From positions 1-64,000 of the forward strand of contig NZ_JACCDE010000002.1 in assembly GCF_013415125.1 (NCBI RefSeq): a DNA stretch of 64,000 bases. The letters run 5' to 3'. Shown here in pieces: positions 55,012-63,186 of this stretch; positions within the stretch are counted from its first letter, which is position 1, and each line of letters starts with the position of its first letter. The notes beneath the pieces were generated by a model, which was not told the origin of the DNA, did no database searches, and saw nothing but the letters and a program-made list of their open reading frames with translations. Position numbers and translations under genes: made by a program. The stretch comes from Vreelandella glaciei (lineage in GTDB: Bacteria > Pseudomonadota > Gammaproteobacteria > Pseudomonadales > Halomonadaceae).

Positions 55012-55792
55012 TATGCGAACGTATTTGCGCGACTTTGTTTTGTAGCACTGGTAAGTAAATATTAACCAACGTGTCGAGGTCGACCCGAGCCGCGTTGGTA
55101 CTGATATTGATCGCCCCCATTAAATGCTGCTTGGCATCAAAAACTGGAACAGCGATAGAGCGTAACCCAGAGTCCAACTCCTGATCAGAAATCGCATAGC
55201 CTTGTTGCCGTGCGTTAACTATTTGTCTGCGCAATTCATTGACATCAGTGACTGTTTTATCGGTGTAGGGCTCTAAAGTAATCGACGATAGAAAGTGATC
55301 AAGAGCCTGATCGTTGAGCTGAGCAAGAAGTATGCGCCCCATAGAAGTATGAGCTGCTGGCAGTCGGGTGCCCACTGAAAGTGTGATGGCCATTAAGCGA
55401 TGTTTGGCTGCCGAGCGGGCAACATAGATAACATCATTACCATCTAGCACGCCAAGCGACGATGACTCCCCCGTTTCAGCGGTAATATCTTCTAAATAGT
55501 GTTGAATAACGTCTCTGTAATTATTAGCTGATAAAAAAGCATAACCTAGTTGAAGGACGCGGGGCGCCAATTCAAAATGGCGCTGCTGCTTACGGACATA
55601 CCCTAGGGAATGTAGAGTGAGTAAGAAACGCCTAGCCTTTGCTCTGTTCATACCTGTTCGTGCAGCAACTTCGCTTAATGTCATACGCGGGTGTTCGTGA
55701 TCGAATGCCTGTATAACCTCTAAACCGCTAGCTAACGCTGTTACAAAATCACGGCTATCTTCACTCAACTTCTCTTCCTGCATTGTTATCAT
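55004..55792 (-). CDS. IclR family regulator (PcaR/PobR-like)
   Basis: A 262-residue regulator. The N-terminal winged HTH is [30 protein letters not shown] (about 37-66), and the C-terminal IclR effector domain has [12 protein letters not shown] and [18 protein letters not shown]. The arrangement is typical of PcaR/PobR-type controllers of aromatic catabolism. Its 3' end overlaps aroQ by eight bases. Palindromes GTTCG-N5-CGAAC in its own promoter and near pcaB and the CoA-transferase gene are its likely operators. Confidence 0.88.
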   Translation of the reverse strand: MITMQEEKLSEDSRDFVTALASGLEVIQAFDHEHPRMTLSEVAARTGMNRAKARRFLLTLHSLGYVRKQQRHFELAPRVLQLGYAFLSANNYRDVIQHYLEDITAETGESSSLGVLDGNDVIYVARSAAKHRLMAITLSVGTRLPAAHTSMGRILLAQLNDQALDHFLSSITLEPYTDKTVTDVNELRRQIVNARQQGYAISDQELDSGLRSIAVPVFDAKQHLMGAINISTNAARVDLDTLVNIYLPVLQNKVAQIRSHIN

Positions 55793-55833
55793 CCATTACC
55801 TTGACGTCTGATAGGAAAGATTAACGCAAAAAT

Positions 55834-55848
55834 GTTCGCATTGCGAAC
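55834..55848. promoter_or_regulatory. IclR-type operator 1
   Basis: GTTCGCATTGCGAAC, a 15-bp palindrome 42 bases before the IclR gene start. Likely autoregulation and control of the divergent tctC. Confidence 0.7.
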
Positions 55849-55985
55849 TTCTGCGACATGAAAGCGCTGGCAACGACAGGTTGTTGTCATCCCGTAAAAT
55901 GGAGTTTGTAACTCCCTGCTACTAAAGTTGTGTTTTTTAATAGGTTGGCAACCAAGTAATCTCAGCTATCAAATTGCGAATATCT

Positions 55986-56000
55986 GTACGTATTACGAAC
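55986..56000. promoter_or_regulatory. IclR-type operator 2
   Basis: GTACGTATTACGAAC, one mismatch from GTTCG-N5-CGAAC, 45 bases before tctC. Confidence 0.6.
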
Positions 56001-56044
56001 AATAATTAATCATGATAATAACTTAACCACGCACAGGAAGAAAA

Positions 56045-57031
56045 ATGAACAAATTCCTTAGCTCTGCCTACTTGGCTGCCTGCACCAGCGCTCTGGCGCT
56101 TGGGCTCACTCTTTCCTCTGCCAGCGCTGATGAATGGCCGACTAACGATGTGCGCTTAGTCGTGCCTTATGCCCCCGGTGGCACTACCGATGTGTTGTCG
56201 CGTCGCGTTGCCGATCTGCTTCAGCAAGAACTTGACGCCAACGTCATTGTGGAAAATCGCCCCGGCGCTGGTTCTACGGTAGGCACCGGTCGTCTCTCCC
56301 GTGGTGGGCGTGATGCTGATCACACGATTTTAATGGCCTCTCCGGGCCACACCATCGGGGCCGCGATCTATCCTGATCTCACTTATGACCCGGTAGAAGA
56401 TTTCGTTTTTCTACAAAACATGATCGATATTCCTAATGTCATGGTGGTACCGGCAGACAGTCCTTACGAAAATGTCATTGATTTCGTCGAAGCAGCGAAA
56501 GAAGAGAACATGACCTTTAGCCACAGTGGCGTGGGCAGCTCCATCCACATGTCTGGTGAACTGTTCAAGACCTTGACTGATACCAACCTGACGGCGGTGC
56601 CTTTTGCCGGCAGTGGCGCGGCGCTTCCGGCGTTGCTGGGCGGCGATGTTGATGTGGCATTCGAGAACATGCCAACGGTACTTTCACATATACGTTCCGG
56701 CGATCTCCGCGCGCTCGCGGTCACTTCTGCCGAACGCTCTGAATATCTTCCCGATGTACCGACACTGTCAGAAATTGGTGAATACAACCTAGACCAGTTC
56801 ATCACGACTGCTTGGTTTGGCCTGATTGCTCATAGCTCTTTCCCTGAAGAAGCACAGAGTAAAATGCGAGAAGCACTCGCCAACGTGATGGAGCGTGAAG
56901 AGTTTCTGGATTTCGCCGAGCAGTTAGGCGCTGAGCCAGGCCAGGTTGCTGGAGAAGAGTTCAAGCAGTTCATTGTTGAAGACTTGAAGCGTTGGGAAGA
57001 CGTAGCTGAGCAGGCGGGTATTAGCCAGTAA
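56045..57031 (+). CDS. tctC: Tripartite tricarboxylate transporter binding protein (TctC/Bug)
   Basis: A 328-residue periplasmic binding protein with a signal peptide (cleavage about SASA-DEW, residue 28). VRLVVPYAPGGTTDVLSRRVADLL and VENRPGAGSTVGTGRL are the Bug-family ligand loops. It captures a carboxylated substrate for TctBA. Context (aroQ, IclR, pcaB) suggests an aromatic or hydroaromatic acid such as protocatechuate, quinate or shikimate. That substrate is inferred. Confidence 0.9.
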   Translation: MNKFLSSAYLAACTSALALGLTLSSASADEWPTNDVRLVVPYAPGGTTDVLSRRVADLLQQELDANVIVENRPGAGSTVGTGRLSRGGRDADHTILMASPGHTIGAAIYPDLTYDPVEDFVFLQNMIDIPNVMVVPADSPYENVIDFVEAAKEENMTFSHSGVGSSIHMSGELFKTLTDTNLTAVPFAGSGAALPALLGGDVDVAFENMPTVLSHIRSGDLRALAVTSAERSEYLPDVPTLSEIGEYNLDQFITTAWFGLIAHSSFPEEAQSKMREALANVMEREEFLDFAEQLGAEPGQVAGEEFKQFIVEDLKRWEDVAEQAGISQ

Positions 57032-57054
57032 GCAAGGCAGCCTTTGATCCAACG

Positions 57055-57090
57055 GAGAGGCGAGGGCAAGCGTCCTCGCCTCTCTTGTTT
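57055..57090 (+). terminator. Intercistronic hairpin between tctC and tctB
   Basis: GAGAGGCGAGG (57055-57065) pairs perfectly with CCTCGCCTCTC (57074-57084), followed by TTGTTT. It probably ends part of the transcripts, so that more binding protein than membrane protein is made, or protects the tctC message. Confidence 0.75.
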
Positions 57091-57122
57091 GCTCTATATC
57101 ACTTGGTTCTTTGGAGAAGGCA

Positions 57123-57626
57123 GTGATAACTACCTCGGATTTTAAGCGCAGGGTTAAAGACCCGGGTGACGTAGTGGCGGGAATTATTCTGCTTTGCTTT
57201 TCCATTGTGCTGGTCTTTTATCTAGTGCCGAACTACATCAATGAACCGGCCATCCTGCAAAACCCCATGATGTCGCCTCGTTGGCTGCCGGAAATTGTTG
57301 GCTGGTTGATACTGCTGTTTTCTATCCTGCTCATCCTGCAAGGCTTCTTGTTAGACAGAAGCAGTGAGGAGGACGAGCGAAATATTGAGAAGGGTTCGAC
57401 ACGGCGCTTTGTTTTGATGGTGGTCGCCCTGTTGATATATGTCGCTTTGTTTGAGTCCATGGGTGCGGTGTTTACCGGCATTCTCGCGACGCTGGTGCTT
57501 TTTGTGGCGCACCCCGTTCGCACTTGGTGGGTCTATAGCATGGCATTTGTGTTTCCTATCGCTGTGACATTCATATTTGTAGAAGTCATGAATGTGCCGC
57601 TTCCGATAGCGCCAATCGGTTTCTGA
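57123..57626 (+). CDS. tctB: Tripartite tricarboxylate transporter small membrane protein (TctB)
   Basis: A 167-residue protein with four hydrophobic segments, the TctB fold (PGDVVAGIILLCFSIVLVFYLVP; RFVLMVVALLIYVALFESMGAVF). GTG 57123 is chosen because GGAGAAGG at 57113-57120 is its ribosome-binding site; the TTG at 57111 overlaps that site. It is the second gene of tctCBA. Confidence 0.88.
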   Translation: MITTSDFKRRVKDPGDVVAGIILLCFSIVLVFYLVPNYINEPAILQNPMMSPRWLPEIVGWLILLFSILLILQGFLLDRSSEEDERNIEKGSTRRFVLMVVALLIYVALFESMGAVFTGILATLVLFVAHPVRTWWVYSMAFVFPIAVTFIFVEVMNVPLPIAPIGF

Positions 57627-57653
57627 TTGGCTACTTATTCTTCTGGGTGATCT

Positions 57654-59159
57654 ATGGAAAATTTTTCGGAAGTCATAGAGATATTCTTTAGTTTAGATAA
57701 CTTCCTGGCCATCGCTATTGGAGTCGTCATCGGTGTGGTCGTGGGGTCGATTCCCGGATTGACTGCTACGATGGCGGTGGCGCTGGCGCTGCCCTTCACC
57801 TTCTCTATGCAGCCGGTCGCCGCTATCTTGCTGCTTGTGGGTATCTATAAAGGCGGAATGTATGGCGGGTCAATTACGGCCATTTTAATCAGAACCCCCG
57901 GCTCACCTGCCTCTGCCTGTACCTTGTTGGACGGCTATCCCATGGCGCAACAGGGGCATGCGAAGAAGGCACTCAAGGCAGCGCTTTATTCCTCGGTGAT
58001 TGCCGATTTTATTTCTAATATTGCCCTCATCTTTTTTGCCGCCTATTTAGCAAAAATCGCCCTGAACTTTGGCGCGCCAGAGTTTTTCTGGCTGATCTGT
58101 TTTTCGCTTACTATCATTATTTCTTTGGCCAGCGGCTCTATGATCAAGGGGTTGATGGCTGCGCTATTGGGTATTCTGCTTTCCCTGGTGGGGCTGGATG
58201 AAGTTTTCGGTTCTCAACGGTTTACCTTTGGCAACTACAACTTGATGGACAGCATCTCCTTTATCCCGCTGTTGATTGGTCTGTTTGCCATCCCTGAGAT
58301 TATCGAGTTCTACCGCAAAAAAGCGCTTCCTCATATTAAGGCGAAGGCCAGCGGTGCAGGGCTTAGCTTTTCCGAACTGAAGCGCTGCCTGACCACCATT
58401 GTGCGGGGCAGTTTGATTGGCGTGATTATTGGGGCAATCCCAGGTACTGGCGCTACTGCGGCTGCCTTTATTTCCTATAGCGATGCACGCAGGCGTTCTC
58501 CCAACAGAGCTAACTTTGGTAAAGGCGAGGTAGAGGGTGTTGCTGCCGCCGAGGCTGGTAATAACGGTGTCGCCGGGGCGACGATGATTCCCTTGTTATC
58601 GCTGGGTATTCCAGGAGATGTCATCACGGCCATTATCCTTGGTGCCTTTATGGTTCATGGGCTTACGCCTGGACCCCTTATGTTCCAAGAGAATCTATCC
58701 CTGATCTATGCCCTGTTTATGGGCATTATGTTTAGCTCGGTGGTATTGCTGCTGGTGGGTAATGTGGCCATCAAGTATTTCTCTTTGATTGCTGATATCC
58801 CTAAATCAGTCCTCTTTCCCATCGTATTGATGTTCTGCGTTTATGGCGCTTACGCCGTTAATAACGACACCTTTGACATATGGGTGATGATGGCCTTTGG
58901 CGTCATGGGCTATATCTTCAATCGCGCCGCGATACCGGCTGCGCCCTTTTTGATCGGGTTTATCCTTGGGCCAATGTTCGAAGATAATCTGCGCCGCTCT
59001 TTATTGATCGGACATAACGATCTGTCGATCTTCGTGCGCGGCCCCATTACCTGGGCTTTCATTGCATTGACGGTGGGCTCCATTTCCCTGGCACTCTACC
59101 GCTTTATTTCCGCGCGCCGTGAAGCGCGCAATGCTGCCGCCAAATCACAAGAAGTTTGA
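57654..59159 (+). CDS. tctA: Tripartite tricarboxylate transporter large membrane protein (TctA)
   Basis: A 501-residue permease with about 12 helices. The TctA signatures GVVVGSIPGLTATMAVALALPFTF (about 25-48) and the repeat GVIIGAIPGTGATAAAFISY (about 259-278) are intact, as is YKGGMYGGSITAILIRTPGSPAS. It moves the substrate with sodium or protons. It lies 27 bases after tctB. Confidence 0.94.
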   Translation: MENFSEVIEIFFSLDNFLAIAIGVVIGVVVGSIPGLTATMAVALALPFTFSMQPVAAILLLVGIYKGGMYGGSITAILIRTPGSPASACTLLDGYPMAQQGHAKKALKAALYSSVIADFISNIALIFFAAYLAKIALNFGAPEFFWLICFSLTIIISLASGSMIKGLMAALLGILLSLVGLDEVFGSQRFTFGNYNLMDSISFIPLLIGLFAIPEIIEFYRKKALPHIKAKASGAGLSFSELKRCLTTIVRGSLIGVIIGAIPGTGATAAAFISYSDARRRSPNRANFGKGEVEGVAAAEAGNNGVAGATMIPLLSLGIPGDVITAIILGAFMVHGLTPGPLMFQENLSLIYALFMGIMFSSVVLLLVGNVAIKYFSLIADIPKSVLFPIVLMFCVYGAYAVNNDTFDIWVMMAFGVMGYIFNRAAIPAAPFLIGFILGPMFEDNLRRSLLIGHNDLSIFVRGPITWAFIALTVGSISLALYRFISARREARNAAAKSQEV

Positions 59160-59178
59160 TGTTCTTCCGAGAAGTGCA

Positions 59179-59793
59179 ATGGCGGGACCACTGACAGGGC
59201 TGCGGGTACTGGATTTAAGCCGTGTAATGGCTGGCCCCTGGTGTACGCAGATACTGGCCGATATGGGCGCCGAAGTGATTAAAATTGAGCACCCGCTGCT
59301 GGGTGACGATACGCGCCATTGGGTGCCTTTCTGGTTAAAAGATAAAGAGGGCAACGATGGTCAGTTCAAGCGTTTCTGTGAAGCAGTGGGGCGGCCCGAG
59401 CTAGCCGTTGATCCCCGTTTCAGCACCAACCCCGAGCGGGTCAAACATCGACTCGAGTTGATTCCGCTTATGGTGCAGATTACCCAGAGTCGTACCAGCC
59501 ATGAATGGATAGAGATGCTGGGCGCCATTAGTGTGCCCTGCGGGCCGATCCAGAATATTGCCCAGGTCTTTGCTGACCCCCAGGTTCAAGCGCGAAACAT
59601 GCAAATTGAGCTGGAAACCAACACTGGCGCAGTGCCTGGCGTGGCCAATCCGATCAAATACTCCAGAACTCCGCTGGAGTATCACAAACCACCACCGCGA
59701 CTGGGTGAAGATACCGATAGCGTGTTGGAGCGCTTATTGCACAAAGGCGCTGGGGAAATTAGCGCCTTACGCCAAAAGGGCGTAGTGAAATAA
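59179..59793 (+). pseudogene. CaiB/BaiF-type CoA-transferase with an internal deletion
   Basis: 204 residues against about 400 for the family. The N-terminal 56 residues (LTGLRVLDLSRVMAGPWCTQILADMGAEVIKIE) and the C-terminal third (FKRFCEAVGRPELAVDPRF to the end) are normal. They are joined in frame at KDKEGNDG-QFKRF. In intact relatives the first part ends near EGND and the C-terminal part starts at VGNDGQF, so about 180 residues between two GNDG-coding sites are gone, including the catalytic aspartate. The protein should be inactive as a CoA-transferase. It follows tctA by 19 bases. Confidence 0.82.
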
Positions 59794-59806
59794 GCTGTTG
59801 GTTTGC

Positions 59807-60535
59807 CTAGCCGACCGTTACACCGCCGCACACGAAAAGGGTCTGACCAGTGATAAAGCCGCTGCGTTCGTCGCAGAAGAAACTGACGGCTTGGGCCACG
59901 TCTTCAGGCTGACCCATGCGCTGTAGCGGGATATTATCGATGATGCGCCGAGCGCGTTCGGAATCGGGCGGGTTGTTCTGCCAGAAGGCGCTGGTGGCGA
60001 TAGGCCCAGGGGCAACGCAGTTGACCGTGATGCCGTGTTCAGCCAGCTCCAGTGCCCATGTCCGCGCCATGGATTGCAGCGCGCCTTTAGTAGCGCTATA
60101 GATGGTGCGTGCCTCTTTGCCCAGCACCACACGGCTAGTATTCAGTACGATGCGGCCCATGCCATTTGCCTTCATAGCAGGTAGCAGCGCCTGGGTGCAG
60201 ACCAATGCCGAACGTACGTTCAAATGCATTAACTTGTCGAAGTCCTCAAGCCGCGCTTCTTCGATCAGCGCAGGGGCAACAATGCCTACGTTATTGACCA
60301 ACCGGGTCACCGTATAGTGCTCGGCGATTTCCGTCATTACCCGCTGGGTGGCGTCGGCATCGGCAAGATCGACCTGGCGCGCATCTGCTTGCAAAGATTT
60401 CGCTTCGGGCTCGACGATATCCACCACAATGACTTGATAGCCATCCTGCTGAAGACGTAAGGCAATAGCTTGGCCGATATTTCTTGCCCCGCCGGTCACG
60501 ACGGCGCAGTGAAGTTGAGAAGTCGGTTGGCTCAT
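59807..60535 (-). CDS. SDR family oxidoreductase (FabG-like)
   Basis: A 242-residue classical short-chain dehydrogenase. The cofactor motif is VVTGGARNIGQAIAL (12-26), then NNVG near 86, and the active site has NTSR with YSATK (tyrosine and lysine near 146-150). NCVAPGPI is conserved. It reduces or oxidises a small hydroxy or keto compound. It is transcribed after the AEC transporter gene in the pcaB-divergent operon, hence possibly part of aromatic or hydroaromatic breakdown. Confidence 0.9.
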   Translation of the reverse strand: MSQPTSQLHCAVVTGGARNIGQAIALRLQQDGYQVIVVDIVEPEAKSLQADARQVDLADADATQRVMTEIAEHYTVTRLVNNVGIVAPALIEEARLEDFDKLMHLNVRSALVCTQALLPAMKANGMGRIVLNTSRVVLGKEARTIYSATKGALQSMARTWALELAEHGITVNCVAPGPIATSAFWQNNPPDSERARRIIDNIPLQRMGQPEDVAQAVSFFCDERSGFITGQTLFVCGGVTVG

Positions 60536-60569
60536 TGTTGTTATCCTTGTTCGCGATAAAACTGTTTTT

Positions 60570-61520
60570 TTAAAACGCCATTAGCCCTGACAGGGTCATT
60601 AACCAGATGATCAGGCTAAGCGTGAAGAAGGAGGCCACTGTTGCCACCAGCATCGTGGCAGCACTTACACCGCCTAAGCCATAGCGCTGCCCCAGTAGTG
60701 GGTAAATACTAATCATCGGTGCGGCGGAGAAGAGCACGGCACCCACCATGTAGAGAGGATCAATGCCGGGGATAATGAAAAATGCGATTAAGATGACGAG
60801 CGGGTGAATGATCAGTTTACCGATCACAATTTGCCCAACGTCTTTGGCCATACCTTTTACCTGCAGGCCAAACAGCGCGCCGCCGATGACAAAGAGAGCC
60901 GCTGGACCAGCGGCATTGGCCAGCATATCAATGGCTTTAAACAGCGGAACAGGAATCTGTAACCCTGTGACGGCTAAGAAAATACCGATGAGTAAGCCCA
61001 CAAGAACAGGGTTTTTGGCCAGGCTTAGGGCAGTCTGCTTAACGGTTTTCCATACGCTGACCCCTTGCTGAGAAGCCATTTCAGCCAAGATGAGTGCAGC
61101 GGGAATAATAATCAGCGTTTCAATGACCATGTTCAGCGCCAAAAGCACCGCAGCAGGCGAGCCAATCACCATAACGGCGACGGGGTAACCTACAAAGCCA
61201 CTGTTGGCCGCTGCCATACCCAGCGCCTGCATAGCGCTGGCGTTGAGGGGTTGACGCTGATACTTCAGGGTGAGCAGCAGCCCCCCTCCAAATACCACTA
61301 ATGAGCCCAATCCATAGGCCACCAAATAGTTGATTTGCAGTATTTCCTCTAAAGGGTGCTGGGTTAACGCTCTAATAACCAGCGCAGGAAGTGCGAAATA
61401 CAGGACAAAAAGGCTAACACCTTGCATCTGTTCGCGTTGTATAAGCCTGCTCCACCTAGCGATATAACCCGTGCTGATCAACAGAAAAATAGGGGTAGTA
61501 ATGGCAAGAATAGCGAGCAT
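60570..61520 (-). CDS. AEC family transporter
   Basis: A 316-residue membrane protein with ten hydrophobic helices in two halves, the auxin efflux carrier (AEC) fold. ANSGFVGYPVAVMVIGSPAAVLLAL with its kinked glycine/proline helix is characteristic. Bacterial members carry dicarboxylates such as malate or malonate. It is divergent from pcaB, with a shared operator between them, and followed by the SDR gene. Confidence 0.88.
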   Translation of the reverse strand: MLAILAITTPIFLLISTGYIARWSRLIQREQMQGVSLFVLYFALPALVIRALTQHPLEEILQINYLVAYGLGSLVVFGGGLLLTLKYQRQPLNASAMQALGMAAANSGFVGYPVAVMVIGSPAAVLLALNMVIETLIIIPAALILAEMASQQGVSVWKTVKQTALSLAKNPVLVGLLIGIFLAVTGLQIPVPLFKAIDMLANAAGPAALFVIGGALFGLQVKGMAKDVGQIVIGKLIIHPLVILIAFFIIPGIDPLYMVGAVLFSAAPMISIYPLLGQRYGLGGVSAATMLVATVASFFTLSLIIWLMTLSGLMAF

Positions 61521-61587
61521 AAAGTCTCTGTCTTGTCGGTGATGGTAAAGTAAACATAGCCCGCATATCAGACCAATTTAGCATGGC

Positions 61588-61602
61588 GTTCGAATCACGA
61601 AC
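61588..61602. promoter_or_regulatory. IclR-type operator 3
   Basis: GTTCGAATCACGAAC (GTTCG-N5-CGAAC), 57 bases before pcaB and 68 before the divergent AEC gene. A further partial half-site (GTACGTTTGTTC) follows at 61608. Confidence 0.7.
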
Positions 61603-61658
61603 AATTGTACGTTTGTTCAGTGTGGTACCGCCATTGCTTCCATTAACGAGGTTTATTT

Positions 61659-62987
61659 ATGCCCGCTGCTTTTTTAAAGCATCCGTTTATGAGTCAGCAC
61701 GCATTAGCTGAGTGTGACGATGAGGCTATGGTGCGTGCCATGCTGGCCTTTGAACTAGCGTTGGCAGAGGTTCAAGAAGCCAGTGGTGCCGTGCCTGCCG
61801 GGGTTAGCCAGCAAATGCGTGAGCAGCTTGAGCACGCCCACTTTCCTGTTGCTGAGATCGCCGAGGGCATCGCCAGCGGTGGCAATGTAGCGATTCCCTT
61901 CGTTAAACAGAGCCGTGCGCTACTTGCCGATGACCTCAAGCGCTACTGGCACCAAGGCGCGACCAGCCAGGATGTGGTCGACACAGCGCTGATGCTGCTG
62001 CTTAAACCGCGCTTAGTGGCGCTGAATGAATTACTGCTGCGCTGCCGTTCGGCGGCGACAGCCCTGATGGTTACTCATATCGACACGCCCATGGTAGGGC
62101 GCACCTTAATGCAACAGGCGCTGCCGATCACCTTTGGAGTAAAGGTGGCTCACTGGGCAATTGGCCTGGAGCAGGCGCGCCGCCGTTTAAGCGCTGTTGA
62201 GCTACCCGTTCAGTTTGGTGGCGCGGTGGGCGTGCACTCGGGTTGGGATAACCTCGGGCTTGAGTGGATGGACGCGCTAGCCGAGCGTTTAGGCTTGTCG
62301 GTGCCGGTGCTGCCCTGGCATACCGACCGCTACCCGATTCATGCCCTCGGCACGGCGTTAGATGCTGTTGCCGGAGCCGCTGAAAAAATCGCCCTGGATG
62401 TGTCGCTGCTCACTCAAACCGAGGTCGGCGAAGTCGCGGAACCTTCGGCACCCGGGATGGGGGAGTCGTCCTCCATGCCCCATAAGCGTAACCCTGTACG
62501 CAGCGCGCTGATTCGCGGCGCAGCGCGACAAGTGCATGGTCACACAAGCGTGTTGATCAACGCTGCCGCCCAACCCCTTGAACGTGGATTGGGCGAGTGG
62601 CACGCGGAGTGGGCGCCACTGATGGAAAGCGCTCTGCTGGTAGAGGGTGCGCTAGAGCAAGTGGCCGTGCTGCTGGAGGGGCTCGAGGTGTACCCCGACA
62701 ATATGTGGCGCAATCTGTCGGCCACCGGCGGCGGCATTATGGCGGAGCCCGTCGCACGTTTACTGGCGCCTACGCTAGGCACGGACAGAGCCAAGGCTGT
62801 TAGCGCAGAAGCAGCAGAAACCTCACGCCGGGAAGCACGCGCTTATGCAGAAGTGCTCTTAACCCATCCTGACGTAAAAGAGATTATTGACCCCGAGGCA
62901 CTGCGTAATGCCTGCGATCCCGCTTTATACCTTGGTAGCAGCGCTGCCCAGGTCATACGTGCCAGAAAATGGCTAGAAGCCCAATAA
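61659..62987 (+). CDS. pcaB: 3-carboxy-cis,cis-muconate cycloisomerase
   Basis: A 442-residue member of the fumarase/aspartase superfamily. The superfamily signature GESSSMPHKRNPV is near 270-282, and TSQDVVDTALML near 106-117 is conserved. It lactonises 3-carboxymuconate in the protocatechuate branch of the beta-ketoadipate pathway. Length is typical. CGAGGT upstream is the ribosome-binding site. Confidence 0.92.
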   Translation: MPAAFLKHPFMSQHALAECDDEAMVRAMLAFELALAEVQEASGAVPAGVSQQMREQLEHAHFPVAEIAEGIASGGNVAIPFVKQSRALLADDLKRYWHQGATSQDVVDTALMLLLKPRLVALNELLLRCRSAATALMVTHIDTPMVGRTLMQQALPITFGVKVAHWAIGLEQARRRLSAVELPVQFGGAVGVHSGWDNLGLEWMDALAERLGLSVPVLPWHTDRYPIHALGTALDAVAGAAEKIALDVSLLTQTEVGEVAEPSAPGMGESSSMPHKRNPVRSALIRGAARQVHGHTSVLINAAAQPLERGLGEWHAEWAPLMESALLVEGALEQVAVLLEGLEVYPDNMWRNLSATGGGIMAEPVARLLAPTLGTDRAKAVSAEAAETSRREARAYAEVLLTHPDVKEIIDPEALRNACDPALYLGSSAAQVIRARKWLEAQ

Positions 62988-63116
62988 GCGTATTTAAAAA
63001 CAAAGCGTTAAGTTCTTCTGTGACATGGGTGATGAATTCAGCCGGTCGTTAGGCGGGCGCCGTTGGGTTTGACCCAATGAATGTTCAGCAGTAGATTGTT
63101 CGTATAGAGGATCTAT

Positions 63117-63131
63117 GTTCGCTCAACGAAC
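63117..63131. promoter_or_regulatory. IclR-type operator 4
   Basis: GTTCGCTCAACGAAC (GTTCG-N5-CGAAC), 56 bases before the CoA-transferase gene; an additional GTTCG half-site is at 63098-63102. Confidence 0.7.
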
Positions 63132-63186
63132 AATATGCTGCAGTTCACTAACAAATACGCCAACGACCCGCTAAGAGGCACCCATC

